DNA of 8,746 bases from an uncultured Helicobacteraceae bacterium (GTDB lineage Bacteria; Campylobacterota; Campylobacteria; Campylobacterales; UBA6016), in the NCBI GenBank assembly GCA_937973585.1, contig CALJKN010000210.1, forward strand, positions 1 through 8,746, given 5' to 3'. Every line of letters starts with the position of its first letter. Position 1 is the stretch's first letter. Position numbers and translations under genes: made by a program. The notes beneath the pieces were generated by a model. That model was not told the DNA's origin. It saw nothing but the letters and a program-made list of their open reading frames with translations, and did not search any database. Below, piece after piece: positions 1 through 6,472 of the stretch.

Positions 1-86
1 ACATCTTTTGATGTCATCTCAGAAGCTGTCAGAGACATTCCTGCACAAAAGCAGAGCAATGCGGCTCCAAAAACCCATTTTTTCAT
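1..86 (-). CDS. N-terminus of an exported protein (partial)
   Basis: The gene starts with ATG at 86-84 and runs off the left edge, so only 28 residues are visible. They form a standard Sec signal peptide: MKKW, then a hydrophobic stretch (VFGAALLCFCAG), then a plausible signal peptidase I site after LTA, followed by the polar SEMTSKD. No clean lipobox is visible, although two cysteines lie in the hydrophobic core. A strong Shine-Dalgarno AAGGAGT lies at 97-91, four nt upstream of the start, which fixes the start codon. The mature protein is outside the window, so its function cannot be named; a periplasmic or outer-membrane location is inferred. It is oriented like the response-regulator remnant upstream, which may once have controlled it. 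Confidence 0.8.
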   Translation of the reverse strand, partial: MKKWVFGAALLCFCAGMSLTASEMTSKD

Positions 87-104
87 AGAAACTCCTTAAA
101 ATAA

Positions 105-118
105 AGTTTGTATAAACT
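105..118. repeat. Small AT-rich inverted repeat upstream of the exported-protein gene
   Basis: AGTTT-GTAT-AAACT is a 5-bp-arm inverted repeat just upstream of the Shine-Dalgarno of the exported-protein gene. A related perfect palindrome, GTTTATAAAC, lies at 214-223 beside the stop codon of the winged-helix remnant. They may be operator or promoter elements, but at this base composition short palindromes are common. Confidence 0.3.
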
Positions 119-161
119 AAGTAGTTAAATTCTATAAGGTTATTGTGATATCGTGTGTGAG

Positions 162-195
162 CTTTAGCCTTGTTTCGACAGCGATGAGGCTAAAG
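162..195. other. Stem-loop with 9-bp perfect arms between the exported-protein gene and the winged-helix remnant
   Basis: The arms CTTTAGCCT (162-170) and AGGCTAAAG (187-195) are perfectly complementary. The 16-nt loop contains a second small hairpin, TGT-TTCG-ACA (171-180). There is no T-run on either side, so a canonical intrinsic terminator is not supported. It could be a transcript-stabilising or attenuating structure downstream of the response-regulator remnant, or a regulator site in front of the leftmost gene. Confidence 0.5.
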
Positions 196-224
196 TAATT
201 GGTATAGAGGAAAGTTTATAAACG

Positions 225-506
225 TTATTGGGGTAAGGAGACGAGTTTATACCCTTCACCTTTGATGGTTTCTATGTAATGATGAGGGATTTTTGTACGA
301 AGTTGTCTTACGAGTGAGCGCATACGCTCTTCACTAGCAATCTCATCATGATAGACATACGATGCGATTTCATCAAAACTGATGGTATGGGGAGACTTGA
401 TAAATAAAAATTTGAGTAACAAAGCCTCTTTTTTTCCCAAAATAATCTCTTCATGATGATTGATAAATTTTGAGTTATGAAAGTCAAAAAAGATCTCTTT
501 GGAAAT
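225..506 (-). pseudogene. Remnant of an OmpR/PhoB-family response regulator (C-terminal winged-helix domain)
   Basis: The frame ending at TAA 227-225 encodes a recognisable Trans_reg_C winged helix. The N-terminal strands (KEIFFDFHNSKFI) are followed by the GKKEALLLKFLF helix, an EIASYVYHDE segment, the recognition helix MRSLVRQLRTKIP and the terminal hairpin IETIKGEGYKLV. Such domains normally follow a receiver domain. Here the frame is closed by TAA at 509-507, and by another stop (TAG) at 554-552 further upstream. No receiver aspartate or receiver motif is visible in any frame before the phosphatase gene begins at 634. A TTG at 440 would give only 71 residues and drop the first strands, so a functional start is doubtful. 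The gene looks truncated, perhaps when the phosphatase was joined here, leaving a cognate kinase or target gene orphaned. A free-standing winged-helix protein cannot be excluded. Confidence 0.65.
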
Positions 507-552
507 TTAAAATTGGAGAGACTCAATGCTTTCGGACATGGCATCCTCAGAC

Positions 553-562
553 TATAAAATAT
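553..562 (+). promoter_or_regulatory. Possible -10 region for the PP2C phosphatase gene
   Basis: TATAAAATAT is the best -10-like sequence between the response-regulator remnant and the phosphatase. It lies about 70 nt before the favoured ATG at 634. No -35 match is evident, as is usual for Campylobacterota housekeeping promoters. The palindrome module found at the other divergent regions is absent here. Confidence 0.3.
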
Positions 563-633
563 AAGCCAAAACCTCCAACGATTGACGAGTGTTATGGCCA
601 GATTGCACAAGAAATAAAAAATTTGATAGTTGT

Positions 634-1392
634 ATGAACCTCTCTTACCTCACAAACATCGGTAAAACAAGCAAAAACCAAGAGGATAGCCTCCTCTTGG
701 CTGAATGTGGCAAAGAGCCTAGAATCATACAAGCCAATCTCACAAAAGCCGTTACGCTCCCCATCTTCCCGACCCTCCTAGCGGTAAGCGACGGCATAGC
801 AGGGCTAAAATACGGAGAGGTGGCAAGCACTCTTACACTTAGCTTTTTGGCTCAAATCATCCAAGATGACAGCGCTATCTCAACCGCAAAGGCGATAAGA
901 ATAGCTCAAGAGCGGCTCTCAATGTATGCCTTGAAGAAGCCAAAATATAGCGGCATGGGGGCTACTTTGGCTGGTGTGCGGTTTTTTGAGGATGAGGCTC
1001 ATGTCTTTAATGTCGGCGATAGCAGAGTATACCTATTTCGTGATGGCAAGCTCTCACAGCTTAGTATCGACCATACACTAGCCAGAAAAATGGCGCTTGA
1101 GGGCGAGATAGCAGATGAAAAAGAGGCGGCAAACGCCTATAAGCTCCTAAATAGCGCCATAATAGCCAGCGATGATGAGGGTGACTTTGAGATATCGACA
1201 ACAAAGATAGAGCTAAATGGTGGAGACAAACTACTCATCTGCACGGACGGTCTAAGCGATATGGTGGACGATGCGACTATCCAAAAATATTTTTCAAAGT
1301 ACGATGACTCCAGCGAGCTTGCCACAAAGCTCTACCAAAAAGCGATGCGAAACGGCGGTCTTGATAATATCAGCCTAATAGTGTGTTTTTAG
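634..1392 (+). CDS. PP2C-family serine/threonine protein phosphatase
   Basis: This 252-aa protein carries the ordered motifs of metal-dependent PP2C phosphatases, which remove phosphate from Ser/Thr on proteins. They are NQEDS with E17-D18, AVSDG (D53-G54, here DGIAG instead of the common DGMGG), GMGATLAG (107-114), VGDSRVYLF (127-135), SIDHTLAR (144-151), LLICTDGLSDMV (200-211) and the closing GGLDNISLIV (D244-N245). The metal-ligand aspartates are all present, so it should be active. There is no signal peptide or membrane segment, so it is cytoplasmic. The frame is open back to a GTG at 589, but the extra 15 residues do not resemble the family, whose members begin shortly before the ED motif. 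Neither start has a good Shine-Dalgarno. Stand-alone PP2Cs usually work with a Ser/Thr kinase or with FHA or Ter-type modules; no kinase is in the window. Its 3' end overlaps the WG-repeat gene on the other strand by 18 nt. Confidence 0.92.
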   Translation: MNLSYLTNIGKTSKNQEDSLLLAECGKEPRIIQANLTKAVTLPIFPTLLAVSDGIAGLKYGEVASTLTLSFLAQIIQDDSAISTAKAIRIAQERLSMYALKKPKYSGMGATLAGVRFFEDEAHVFNVGDSRVYLFRDGKLSQLSIDHTLARKMALEGEIADEKEAANAYKLLNSAIIASDDEGDFEISTTKIELNGGDKLLICTDGLSDMVDDATIQKYFSKYDDSSELATKLYQKAMRNGGLDNISLIVCF

Positions 1393-2307
1393 GGGTTCAA
1401 ATTTTGCAAGACCGTACAAGCTGCCGATTTCGACCTTGCAGACTCCAGGTGCAACCTCTTCGGCGTGGTCATAGAGATTTTGGCTGATTATGTCGGTTTT
1501 ATTTCCGCATCTGTCAACCAAGTAGTTTTTTCCGCCGTGCTTTATAAATAGCAACTTATCGTTAAACCTATTTTTATCGTCTAAAAAATCTAGCTTATCT
1601 TCACGCTCTCTGGTACGCTCTTCACTATCAACCGATTGAGATAGCTTTTTTTGTAGATTTTTTACAAGATTGCCTTTTGTATCGTACACCTCAAGCGAGC
1701 CGTAGTTTTGGGCGCAAATCAAATTGTCAGGCTCCAAAAGCATTCTATCAATCCTTGTAAATTTGGTATCCAAAATAGGCTCAAAAGTCCTGCCGCAACG
1801 AACGCCGTAAAATCCGTCTTTTTTTACAAGCAGCAATGAATAATCGCTCTGCGACGCCCCGCCGAAATAAAATCTTGCGTCGTCCAATTCTGCAAAATTT
1901 ATCTCTTTGCCGCTTTTATCAATAAGCCCAAACTTATTATCTCTGGATACCAGCGCAACATTTTCATAAAAGCAGTCCGCATCATCGTACAAAAAGTCGA
2001 TAATCTGCTTACCGCTCAAATCAAAATAACCCCACTTGCCTTGATTGTTTTGCACAAGTATCACGCCCTCAGTTATCTTTGGATAAATAGTAAATTCATT
2101 TATCTCTGGGCCAAGCTCGCCAAAGACTTCACACCCTTGTATATCTATCACATTGTCATATCCAGGGCAGTACATCTCTACAACCTGCTCCCCGACCTTT
2201 TCCAAAACGGTGCGACCTGTAGATACAAAAGCGTGTTTGCCGTAGAAAATCATAATATCGTATTTGATCTCCGTTAGCGGCGTGAAAACTACAGAGCTAT
2301 CATTCAT
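1375..2307 (-). CDS. WG (KWG)-repeat protein, first copy
   Basis: This 310-aa protein contains WG-type repeats, a beta-rich motif of the form (K)WGxxDxxGK. Clear units are GKWGYFDLSGKQI (90-102), KFGLIDKSGKEI (125-136) and KNYLVDRCGNK (260-270); weaker ones lie at 165-170 (GFYGVR), 203-213 (GSLEVYDTKGN) and 297-304. An unusually charged segment at 228-248 interrupts the array. WG repeats are thought to form a beta-propeller or beta-solenoid binding surface; no catalytic residues are recognised. No signal peptide is visible. The start ATG at 2307 is preceded by AAGGGG (2316-2311), and the -10-like TAAACT at 2339-2334 belongs to the shared symmetric promoter. The gene is divergent from the frameshifted zinc-ribbon gene and convergent with the phosphatase. 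A second, shorter WG protein lies at 6473-6897 under the same type of promoter. Confidence 0.88.
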   Translation of the reverse strand: MNDSSVVFTPLTEIKYDIMIFYGKHAFVSTGRTVLEKVGEQVVEMYCPGYDNVIDIQGCEVFGELGPEINEFTIYPKITEGVILVQNNQGKWGYFDLSGKQIIDFLYDDADCFYENVALVSRDNKFGLIDKSGKEINFAELDDARFYFGGASQSDYSLLLVKKDGFYGVRCGRTFEPILDTKFTRIDRMLLEPDNLICAQNYGSLEVYDTKGNLVKNLQKKLSQSVDSEERTREREDKLDFLDDKNRFNDKLLFIKHGGKNYLVDRCGNKTDIISQNLYDHAEEVAPGVCKVEIGSLYGLAKFEPLKTHY

Positions 2308-2333
2308 ATCTGCCCCTTATTAAATTTTTGAGA

Positions 2334-2383
2334 AGTTTATCTGCTGATATGGACAACTTTCTGTCCATGTGTTTGGCTACCAT
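2334..2383. promoter_or_regulatory. Symmetric divergent promoter module, site A
   Basis: The palindrome ATGGACA (2349-2355), N6, TGTCCAT (2362-2368) has perfect 7-bp arms. Counting 12 nt outward from GACA gives TAAACT read on the minus strand (2339-2334). Counting 12 nt outward from TGTC gives TACCAT on the plus strand (2378-2383). The leftward hexamer lies 26 nt before the WG-repeat ATG, and the rightward hexamer 26 nt before the ATG at 2410. Relative to each -10 the palindrome is centred near -31.5, overlapping where a -35 element would sit. No TTGACA at proper spacing is present. The same geometry recurs at three other sites in this window. Confidence 0.85.
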
Positions 2384-2409
2384 TGACAACAACCAGCAAG
2401 GGAGCAAGG

Positions 2410-3208
2410 ATGATAATTAGTGGATATGAGGCGAATAGTGAATCTTATCGTTGTTGTAGGTGTGGTAAAAATGTTGCTATAGTGCCTAGAAAATATCATT
2501 TCAATCGAAACCAAAGTCTGCTTTTTGAGAATAGAGCATTATGTGATTTTGAATTGAAGCAATATGAGAAAGTGGCTAGGTCGTTTGAATATGATTTTTC
2601 CCCAAAAAATATGTGTTTGTAAAAACTGTTACGATAAATTTTCCGACGATGAGTTTAAAGCCTCAAATCAAGCCGCATTAAACTCTCTCAAAGCATCTCT
2701 TGCTGATTTTCAAAACGAATCAGTCGCCCTGCGCAAAAAGTTTGATGAGATTACGGTTGAGGTTTTGAGTGGGATAGATGACTTCGGTAAACTCTTGAGG
2801 CAAACTCAAATCTCACCAATTGCCACAGTCAAAACGGAACCAACCCCGCTATTTGCCGATGATTTGTCAAAAACAATGAGCAAACGCGAAAAAATGCTCA
2901 AGCAATATTTTCATCAATACAATAACTTTTATATCAAAAAGCTACATTCTGTGGTTTTTTATAGTGATAAATTTCAAAAAATAGTTCATGATTTTAAATT
3001 TAGAGTAAATATGAGTATTGCCGAGTTTAAATCTGGGGGGATTCGTTCGATTTTGGCGCCGATGACTATAAGGGATAACAAAACAGAGCATCTATTTTAT
3101 ATCGAATACACCCTAATAGACGACGCTGATTTGTTTTTTGATTTTAAATTCTGGATTGACAACGCTCTAGTTTTTGAGAGATTGAAAGGTATCCACAACA
3201 TCATTTAG
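2410..3208 (+). pseudogene. Putative zinc-ribbon protein, interrupted by a +1 frameshift
   Basis: Two overlapping frames together describe one protein of about 265 aa. The first begins at ATG 2410 behind GGGAG (2400-2404) and carries CCRCGKN with a CxxC pair, reading as far as FEYDFSPK. It then falls out of frame at TTTTT-CCCC-AAAAAA (2595-2609) and stops at 2620-2622. The second frame resumes at once with ICVCKNCYDKF, supplying a second CxxC pair, and runs to TAG 3206-3208. Two CxxC pairs about 50 residues apart suggest a zinc ribbon. The rest includes a predicted helical region around LNSLKASLADFQNESVALRKKFDEIT and a C-terminal alpha/beta region. I do not recognise the family. One extra base in the homopolymer tract would explain the break, either as a sequencing error, a mutation or a slippage site. 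The promoter is site A, shared with the first WG gene. Confidence 0.72.
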
Positions 3209-3228
3209 CGCTTAGGGATCGTCACGCA

Positions 3229-3777
3229 TCATCTCAAAAATATCTCGCAGGCGCTCTCATAATCGTCCATCCCATAAGCGTATATTACAACCTCACACTC
3301 AAGCTCTACATTTCGAGCAAAAAACTCTTTGTAGATAGCTACCACATCTTTGATATGCAGTCCACCGACTCCGCACCCCATAAAAGGCAGTAGAAGTTTT
3401 GTATTTTTGCGGCTTTGGCAATGGGCTAAGAGTATTGATTCGATATTAAAGAGTATGGTCTTTATCGTCTGAAGTGTCGGATTTGCCTCGCCAAAAGCCC
3501 TTCTTTTTTGGGCGTAGTCCATTACGGCGGCGTGCAGTATGTACGCAAACTTATCGCAAGTAGAGGGTGTCAGTAGTACGACGCCTTGTTTTATCTCTTC
3601 ACCTGCCTGCTCTTTGGCGCTATCCATCTCTTTTTGAAGCTCTCTTCCGCAGAGATTTTGCAAGGCGGCAGACACCCCACTCCCCAAAATCAACGATGTA
3701 TTAGACGGATTTACGACAAATTCCGCCCACTCCTCGCCCAGCATATCACCTCTTTTTAGTACTACGCTATACGCCAT
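3229..3777 (-). CDS. Macro-domain protein (ADP-ribose binding or hydrolysis)
   Basis: This 182-aa protein is essentially one macro domain. It shows RGDML (9-13, the GD of the first loop), FVVNPSN (20-26, matching the VNxxN active-site strand), LILGSGVSAALQ (29-40, the glycine-rich substrate loop), AYILHAAVMD (78-87) and LLLPFMGCGVGGL (128-140, the phosphate-binding loop). Macro domains bind ADP-ribose, and many remove mono-ADP-ribose from proteins or nucleic acids or hydrolyse O-acetyl-ADP-ribose. Which of these applies cannot be told from sequence. I chose ATG 3777, which follows AGGCGG. The frame stays open to a possible start at 3846, but that would place the palindrome and the perfect -10 (TATAAT, 3807-3802) inside the coding region. 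The gene is convergent with the frameshifted zinc-ribbon gene (20 nt apart) and divergent from the 174-aa gene. Confidence 0.85.
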   Translation of the reverse strand: MAYSVVLKRGDMLGEEWAEFVVNPSNTSLILGSGVSAALQNLCGRELQKEMDSAKEQAGEEIKQGVVLLTPSTCDKFAYILHAAVMDYAQKRRAFGEANPTLQTIKTILFNIESILLAHCQSRKNTKLLLPFMGCGVGGLHIKDVVAIYKEFFARNVELECEVVIYAYGMDDYESACEIFLR

Positions 3778-3801
3778 TTTCCGCCTTTTTGTGTTTTGTA
3801 G

Positions 3802-3851
3802 ATTATATCGCCAAAAGGGGACAGAATTTTGTCTGCTTTGTTCCATACAAT
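3802..3851. promoter_or_regulatory. Symmetric divergent promoter module, site B
   Basis: GACA (3820-3823), N6, TGTC (3830-3833) is flanked at exactly 12 nt on each side by outward -10 hexamers. Leftward it is a perfect TATAAT (minus strand, 3807-3802), 24 nt before the macro-domain ATG. Rightward it is TACAAT (3846-3851), 26 nt before the ATG of the 174-aa gene. The geometry is identical to site A. The inner edges of the two -10 boxes are 38 bp apart, so two RNA polymerases are unlikely to fit at the same time. Confidence 0.88.
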
Positions 3852-3877
3852 GAGTTTAAATTTAGAGGGAGCGCAAA

Positions 3878-4402
3878 ATGATAAACAAAACAGGAACAAA
3901 AAGAGCAATCTCGGTGGTAAAAAACAATTTTTTGCTTTACACGGCAAATGATGAGGCCAAAGTAACAAAGAGAATATATGAGAGAGCTGCAACCGTAGCA
4001 AAAGGTGAAAAAGGATTTTTACTGTTATCTGATACTAGGGGGGAGCATGAGCAGTTTATGTTGCTCTCAGCAGTCGCCGCAGGGGTGGATATACAAAAAT
4101 ATCTTGATAGAAAACTACTAAAAAATGAGCTTTTAGGTCTGACGGAGGCGGTACGCTCTCTTTTTGGCATGGTAGAGGCAACGGGAGAGGGCGCTACGGA
4201 GCCAAGGCTATTTGCAAAGCAGGTTGAAAAGCACTCAGAGTATATCAGCTATGCGTTTATTGAGCTTTTTTCTTTAGGTGAAAGAGAGACGCTTTTTTTG
4301 CTTGAAGAGCTGAAAAATATTGGCGGCAAATGTGGTATTAGGATAGAGGTCGGTACAACTACTGCCATAAAACCAAACGGTTATGTCATGATGATGACCT
4401 AG
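3878..4402 (+). CDS. Hypothetical protein, 174 aa
   Basis: I do not recognise this family. It starts at ATG 3878 behind GAGGGAG (3864-3870) and ends at TAG 4400-4402. It is a soluble, mixed alpha/beta protein with no signal peptide, membrane helix or cysteine cluster. The N-terminal third (SVVKNNFLLYTANDEAKVT, then GEKGFLLLSDTRGEHEQFML) looks like alternating strands and helices. The middle is helical (DIQKYLDRKLLKNELLGLTEAV). The C-terminus ends in strands followed by a run of methionines (YVMMMT). The promoter is site B, shared with the macro-domain gene, so the two are probably expressed under the same conditions. Its 3' end faces the AAA ATPase gene across 29 nt with no clear terminator. 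Confidence 0.85.
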   Translation: MINKTGTKRAISVVKNNFLLYTANDEAKVTKRIYERAATVAKGEKGFLLLSDTRGEHEQFMLLSAVAAGVDIQKYLDRKLLKNELLGLTEAVRSLFGMVEATGEGATEPRLFAKQVEKHSEYISYAFIELFSLGERETLFLLEELKNIGGKCGIRIEVGTTTAIKPNGYVMMMT

Positions 4403-4431
4403 GGCAAAATTCTTCTTGCCTCTCTCAATAC

Positions 4432-5634
4432 TCAAACAATACCAAAAGGTACAGCCCATCTGTTATCGCCAAACGGCAATATGTGCTCACCCAGATAAAA
4501 CACAAATCCAGCCACAAAACCGTCTTTATTTTCTTTTGCAAAAGCGTCTATGTGCTTAAAAGCGTCTTTGTCAACACTCGTTGAGCTTTTTACTTCAATG
4601 CAGACAAATCTCTCACCTCGCTTTAGTACAAAATCTATCTCTTTTGCATCGCTTGTTCGCCAGTGAAAAAGCTCTGTTTTTACATTTGAGAGTTGCAATG
4701 CTTTTCTTAACTCGGAAAATATAAATGTCTCTGCAATTTGCCCCTTAAACTGTGATGATGCAAAATTGTTCTTATCTACCCCAAGCAAAGAGCAGAGCAC
4801 ACCGCTATCCATAAAAAACAGCTTTGGCATCTTTACAAATCGTTTTGTGATATTGTCAAAATAGCTAGGCAAAAGCTCAATCTGATAAGTCATTTGTAAG
4901 ATTCCTAGATAGTCGTCAAGTATAGACGGACTCACTTTTATATCGGCAGCCAAGCTTGCTTTGTTCAAAAGTCCGCCGCTTCTGGATGAGAGTATCTGGT
5001 ATAGCCTAAAAAACGCATCTTTTTTTCTCACCTGAGCTACGCTGAATGCGTCTCTTTCGATATATGTAGATATGTATGAATCAAACCAAAGCTTTTTTCG
5101 TCTCGGCTCTTTTATCTTTTGTATCTCTGGATATCCACCGTTTATGATAAAATCCAAAATCTTTTCATAGTCAATCGCTTTGTGCTTCTTTGGATCAAAC
5201 TCCCAAAGCTCATCTATAATCGAACCAGTATTTGAACAAATCTCTCTCATGCTAAATGGATACAGCTGCAAAATACCAAGCCTTCCGGCGAGAGAATCGC
5301 TAACTTGCTTCATCCCTAGTAAATTTGCAGAACCCGTGAGTACATAGTTGCCATTGAGTCTATTTTCATCTACTTCTTGCTTTATGGCAATGAGAAGCTC
5401 CGGAGCTCTTTGAATCTCATCTATGATGACAGGTTTTTTGAGCGAATAAACAAACTCTTTTGGGCTTGTCTTTGCTGTGTTGTACGCCGATATGTCATCT
5501 AGTGTGACATAATTGAATCCGGCTAGCGAAAGAGTCAATGTAGATTTGCCGCTTTGCCTTGTACCGCCGATATATGTCACAGGAAAAGTAGCTATATAAT
5601 CATCCAAAAGTGCCAATATTTGTCTGTCAATCAT
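4432..5634 (-). CDS. AAA ATPase with C-terminal DUF4143 domain
   Basis: This 400-aa protein has the full architecture and usual length of the AAA_14/DUF4143 family of STAND-like P-loop ATPases. It shows Walker A GGTRQSGKST (23-32), Walker B PVIIDEIQ (68-75), sensor-like YVLTGSANLL (97-106) and LAGRLG (115-120). A winged-helix-like segment around 205-260 is followed by the DUF4143 C-terminus. That part has GQIAETFIFSEL (298-309) and a PD-(D/E)xK-like fold: KEIDFVLKRG (331-340) and ICIEVKSS-type VCIEVKSS (344-351), with D334, E347 and K349 as candidate nuclease-fold residues. The family is common and its role is poorly known; mobile-element, toxin-antitoxin-like or defence roles have been suggested. 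The start ATG 5634 has only a weak AGG upstream. A strong palindrome immediately upstream (5642-5670) suggests autoregulation. The gene lacks the symmetric GACA/TGTC promoter of its neighbours and may be a separate insertion. Confidence 0.93.
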   Translation of the reverse strand: MIDRQILALLDDYIATFPVTYIGGTRQSGKSTLTLSLAGFNYVTLDDISAYNTAKTSPKEFVYSLKKPVIIDEIQRAPELLIAIKQEVDENRLNGNYVLTGSANLLGMKQVSDSLAGRLGILQLYPFSMREICSNTGSIIDELWEFDPKKHKAIDYEKILDFIINGGYPEIQKIKEPRRKKLWFDSYISTYIERDAFSVAQVRKKDAFFRLYQILSSRSGGLLNKASLAADIKVSPSILDDYLGILQMTYQIELLPSYFDNITKRFVKMPKLFFMDSGVLCSLLGVDKNNFASSQFKGQIAETFIFSELRKALQLSNVKTELFHWRTSDAKEIDFVLKRGERFVCIEVKSSTSVDKDAFKHIDAFAKENKDGFVAGFVFYLGEHILPFGDNRWAVPFGIV

Positions 5635-5641
5635 TATTGCC

Positions 5642-5670
5642 TACTTATATAATTTATGTAAGTATACTTA
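5642..5670. promoter_or_regulatory. Tandem TACTTA/TAAGTA palindromes upstream of the AAA ATPase
   Basis: Three half-sites sit in a row: TACTTA (5642-5647), TAAGTA (5659-5664) and TACTTA (5665-5670). The first two form a near-perfect 23-bp palindrome (5642-5664, one mismatched pair besides the centre). The last two form the perfect 12-bp palindrome TAAGTATACTTA (5659-5670). They begin 8 nt upstream of the ATPase start, so a bound protein would block its expression. Their sequence is unrelated to the GACA/TGTC module. Confidence 0.6.
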
Positions 5671-5706
5671 AATAAAATACAAAATTATACTCTATTTTTT
5701 TGATAT

Positions 5707-6459
5707 CTAAAATCTATACTGATATAGGGGCTTTATATCCACTAAGATGTCCCCTATCCTCGCTATACCCTCAAGTGATAGATGGATATGGTCATACAGT
5801 GAGTGATAAATCCAGCTATGAAATTCGCCTCCCATTGGATGCTCTGCGAGGCGCACAAAGTCGTTGTGATTTTCGCCGTCATTGATGCCGTGATGGTCGG
5901 GGGCACTGCTAATTCCTTTTGCGCTCTCGGTGATTGATGCCAAGATATTGTCTTCATTCTCGTCAAAATAGTCATCATCCTCACTTAGCAAAAAAGCAAA
6001 CTCGCACTCAAGCTCATAATCATCAATCCCGACTCTCTCCTGCAGAGCCTTGTCTATTTCAACTAACTCTTGATATATCCTCGCCTCGGCCGCACGGATT
6101 TTTTCCGCTACTTTTTGAAGCTTATCTTTGTCGTATGACGAGGTAGCGCCACCGCTTTTTAGCTCACTCCAATACTCATTTAGCCATCTCATCAGATTTG
6201 CGTCAAGCCCGCTATGGATACTCTCAAATTTTATATCGCACCCATCCGCCAGTATAAACTCCCCGTCAATCAAAAAACTCTCGATAATGCTTTTGCCGGT
6301 CTGAATAATAGAGCCAAATCTGGGTCTTTCAATCAAGACGCTCTCCGGTGCGCCGAGCTTTGCTAATACTTTATGGAAGTTGTAATGGCTTGCGATAGCA
6401 AAGCCGTCGCCAAATATCGTGTTGCAAATAGTGTCTAGCAATATCAGTTTGTAGCTCAT
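5707..6459 (-). CDS. Hypothetical protein, 250 aa, acidic, with a His-rich C-terminal segment
   Basis: The family is not recognised. ATG 6459 follows an excellent Shine-Dalgarno, GGAGGAG (6469-6463), and the stop is TAG 5709-5707. The N-terminal ~90 residues (MSYKLILLDTICNTIFGD onward) look like an alpha/beta domain. A charged, probably coiled-coil helix follows (roughly 108-140, DKDKLQKVAEKIRAAEARIYQELVEI), then an acidic patch (SEDDDYFDENEDN). The C-terminal part is rich in His, Asn and Trp (DHHGINDGENHN, then AEHPMGGEFHSWIYHSLYDH). That clustering could bind a metal, but it matches no motif I know. It lies 13 nt downstream of the broken second WG-repeat gene and is very likely co-transcribed with it from site C. 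No signal peptide is present. Confidence 0.85.
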   Translation of the reverse strand: MSYKLILLDTICNTIFGDGFAIASHYNFHKVLAKLGAPESVLIERPRFGSIIQTGKSIIESFLIDGEFILADGCDIKFESIHSGLDANLMRWLNEYWSELKSGGATSSYDKDKLQKVAEKIRAAEARIYQELVEIDKALQERVGIDDYELECEFAFLLSEDDDYFDENEDNILASITESAKGISSAPDHHGINDGENHNDFVRLAEHPMGGEFHSWIYHSLYDHIHLSLEGIARIGDILVDIKPLYQYRF

Positions 6460-6472
6460 TTTCTCCTCCGTC

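Noticed and set aside
535..548. Possible fifth GACA-N6-TGTC site upstream of the phosphatase
   Set aside because: After GACA and 6 nt the sequence is CCTC, and no hexamer sits at the 12-nt spacing.
579..602. Minus-strand peptide SGHNTRQSLEVLAYIL resembling the GH...Y region of a tyrosine recombinase
   Set aside because: It is short, lies between stops, and has no other integrase motif near it; chance resemblance is more likely.
589..633. GTG start at 589 for the phosphatase
   Set aside because: There is no Shine-Dalgarno, and the added 15 residues lack similarity to PP2C N-termini; ATG 634 fits the family length better.
2349..2368. Reading the palindrome arms as ordinary -35 elements (TTGACA-like) or as a LexA- or Fur-type box
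   Set aside because: The spacing to the -10 boxes is 12 or 22 nt, not 16-18, and the sequence does not match the LexA or Fur consensus sites I know.
4403..4420. GGCAA-N8-TTGCC hairpin between two convergent genes as an intrinsic terminator
   Set aside because: The stem is only 5 bp and no T-run follows on either strand.
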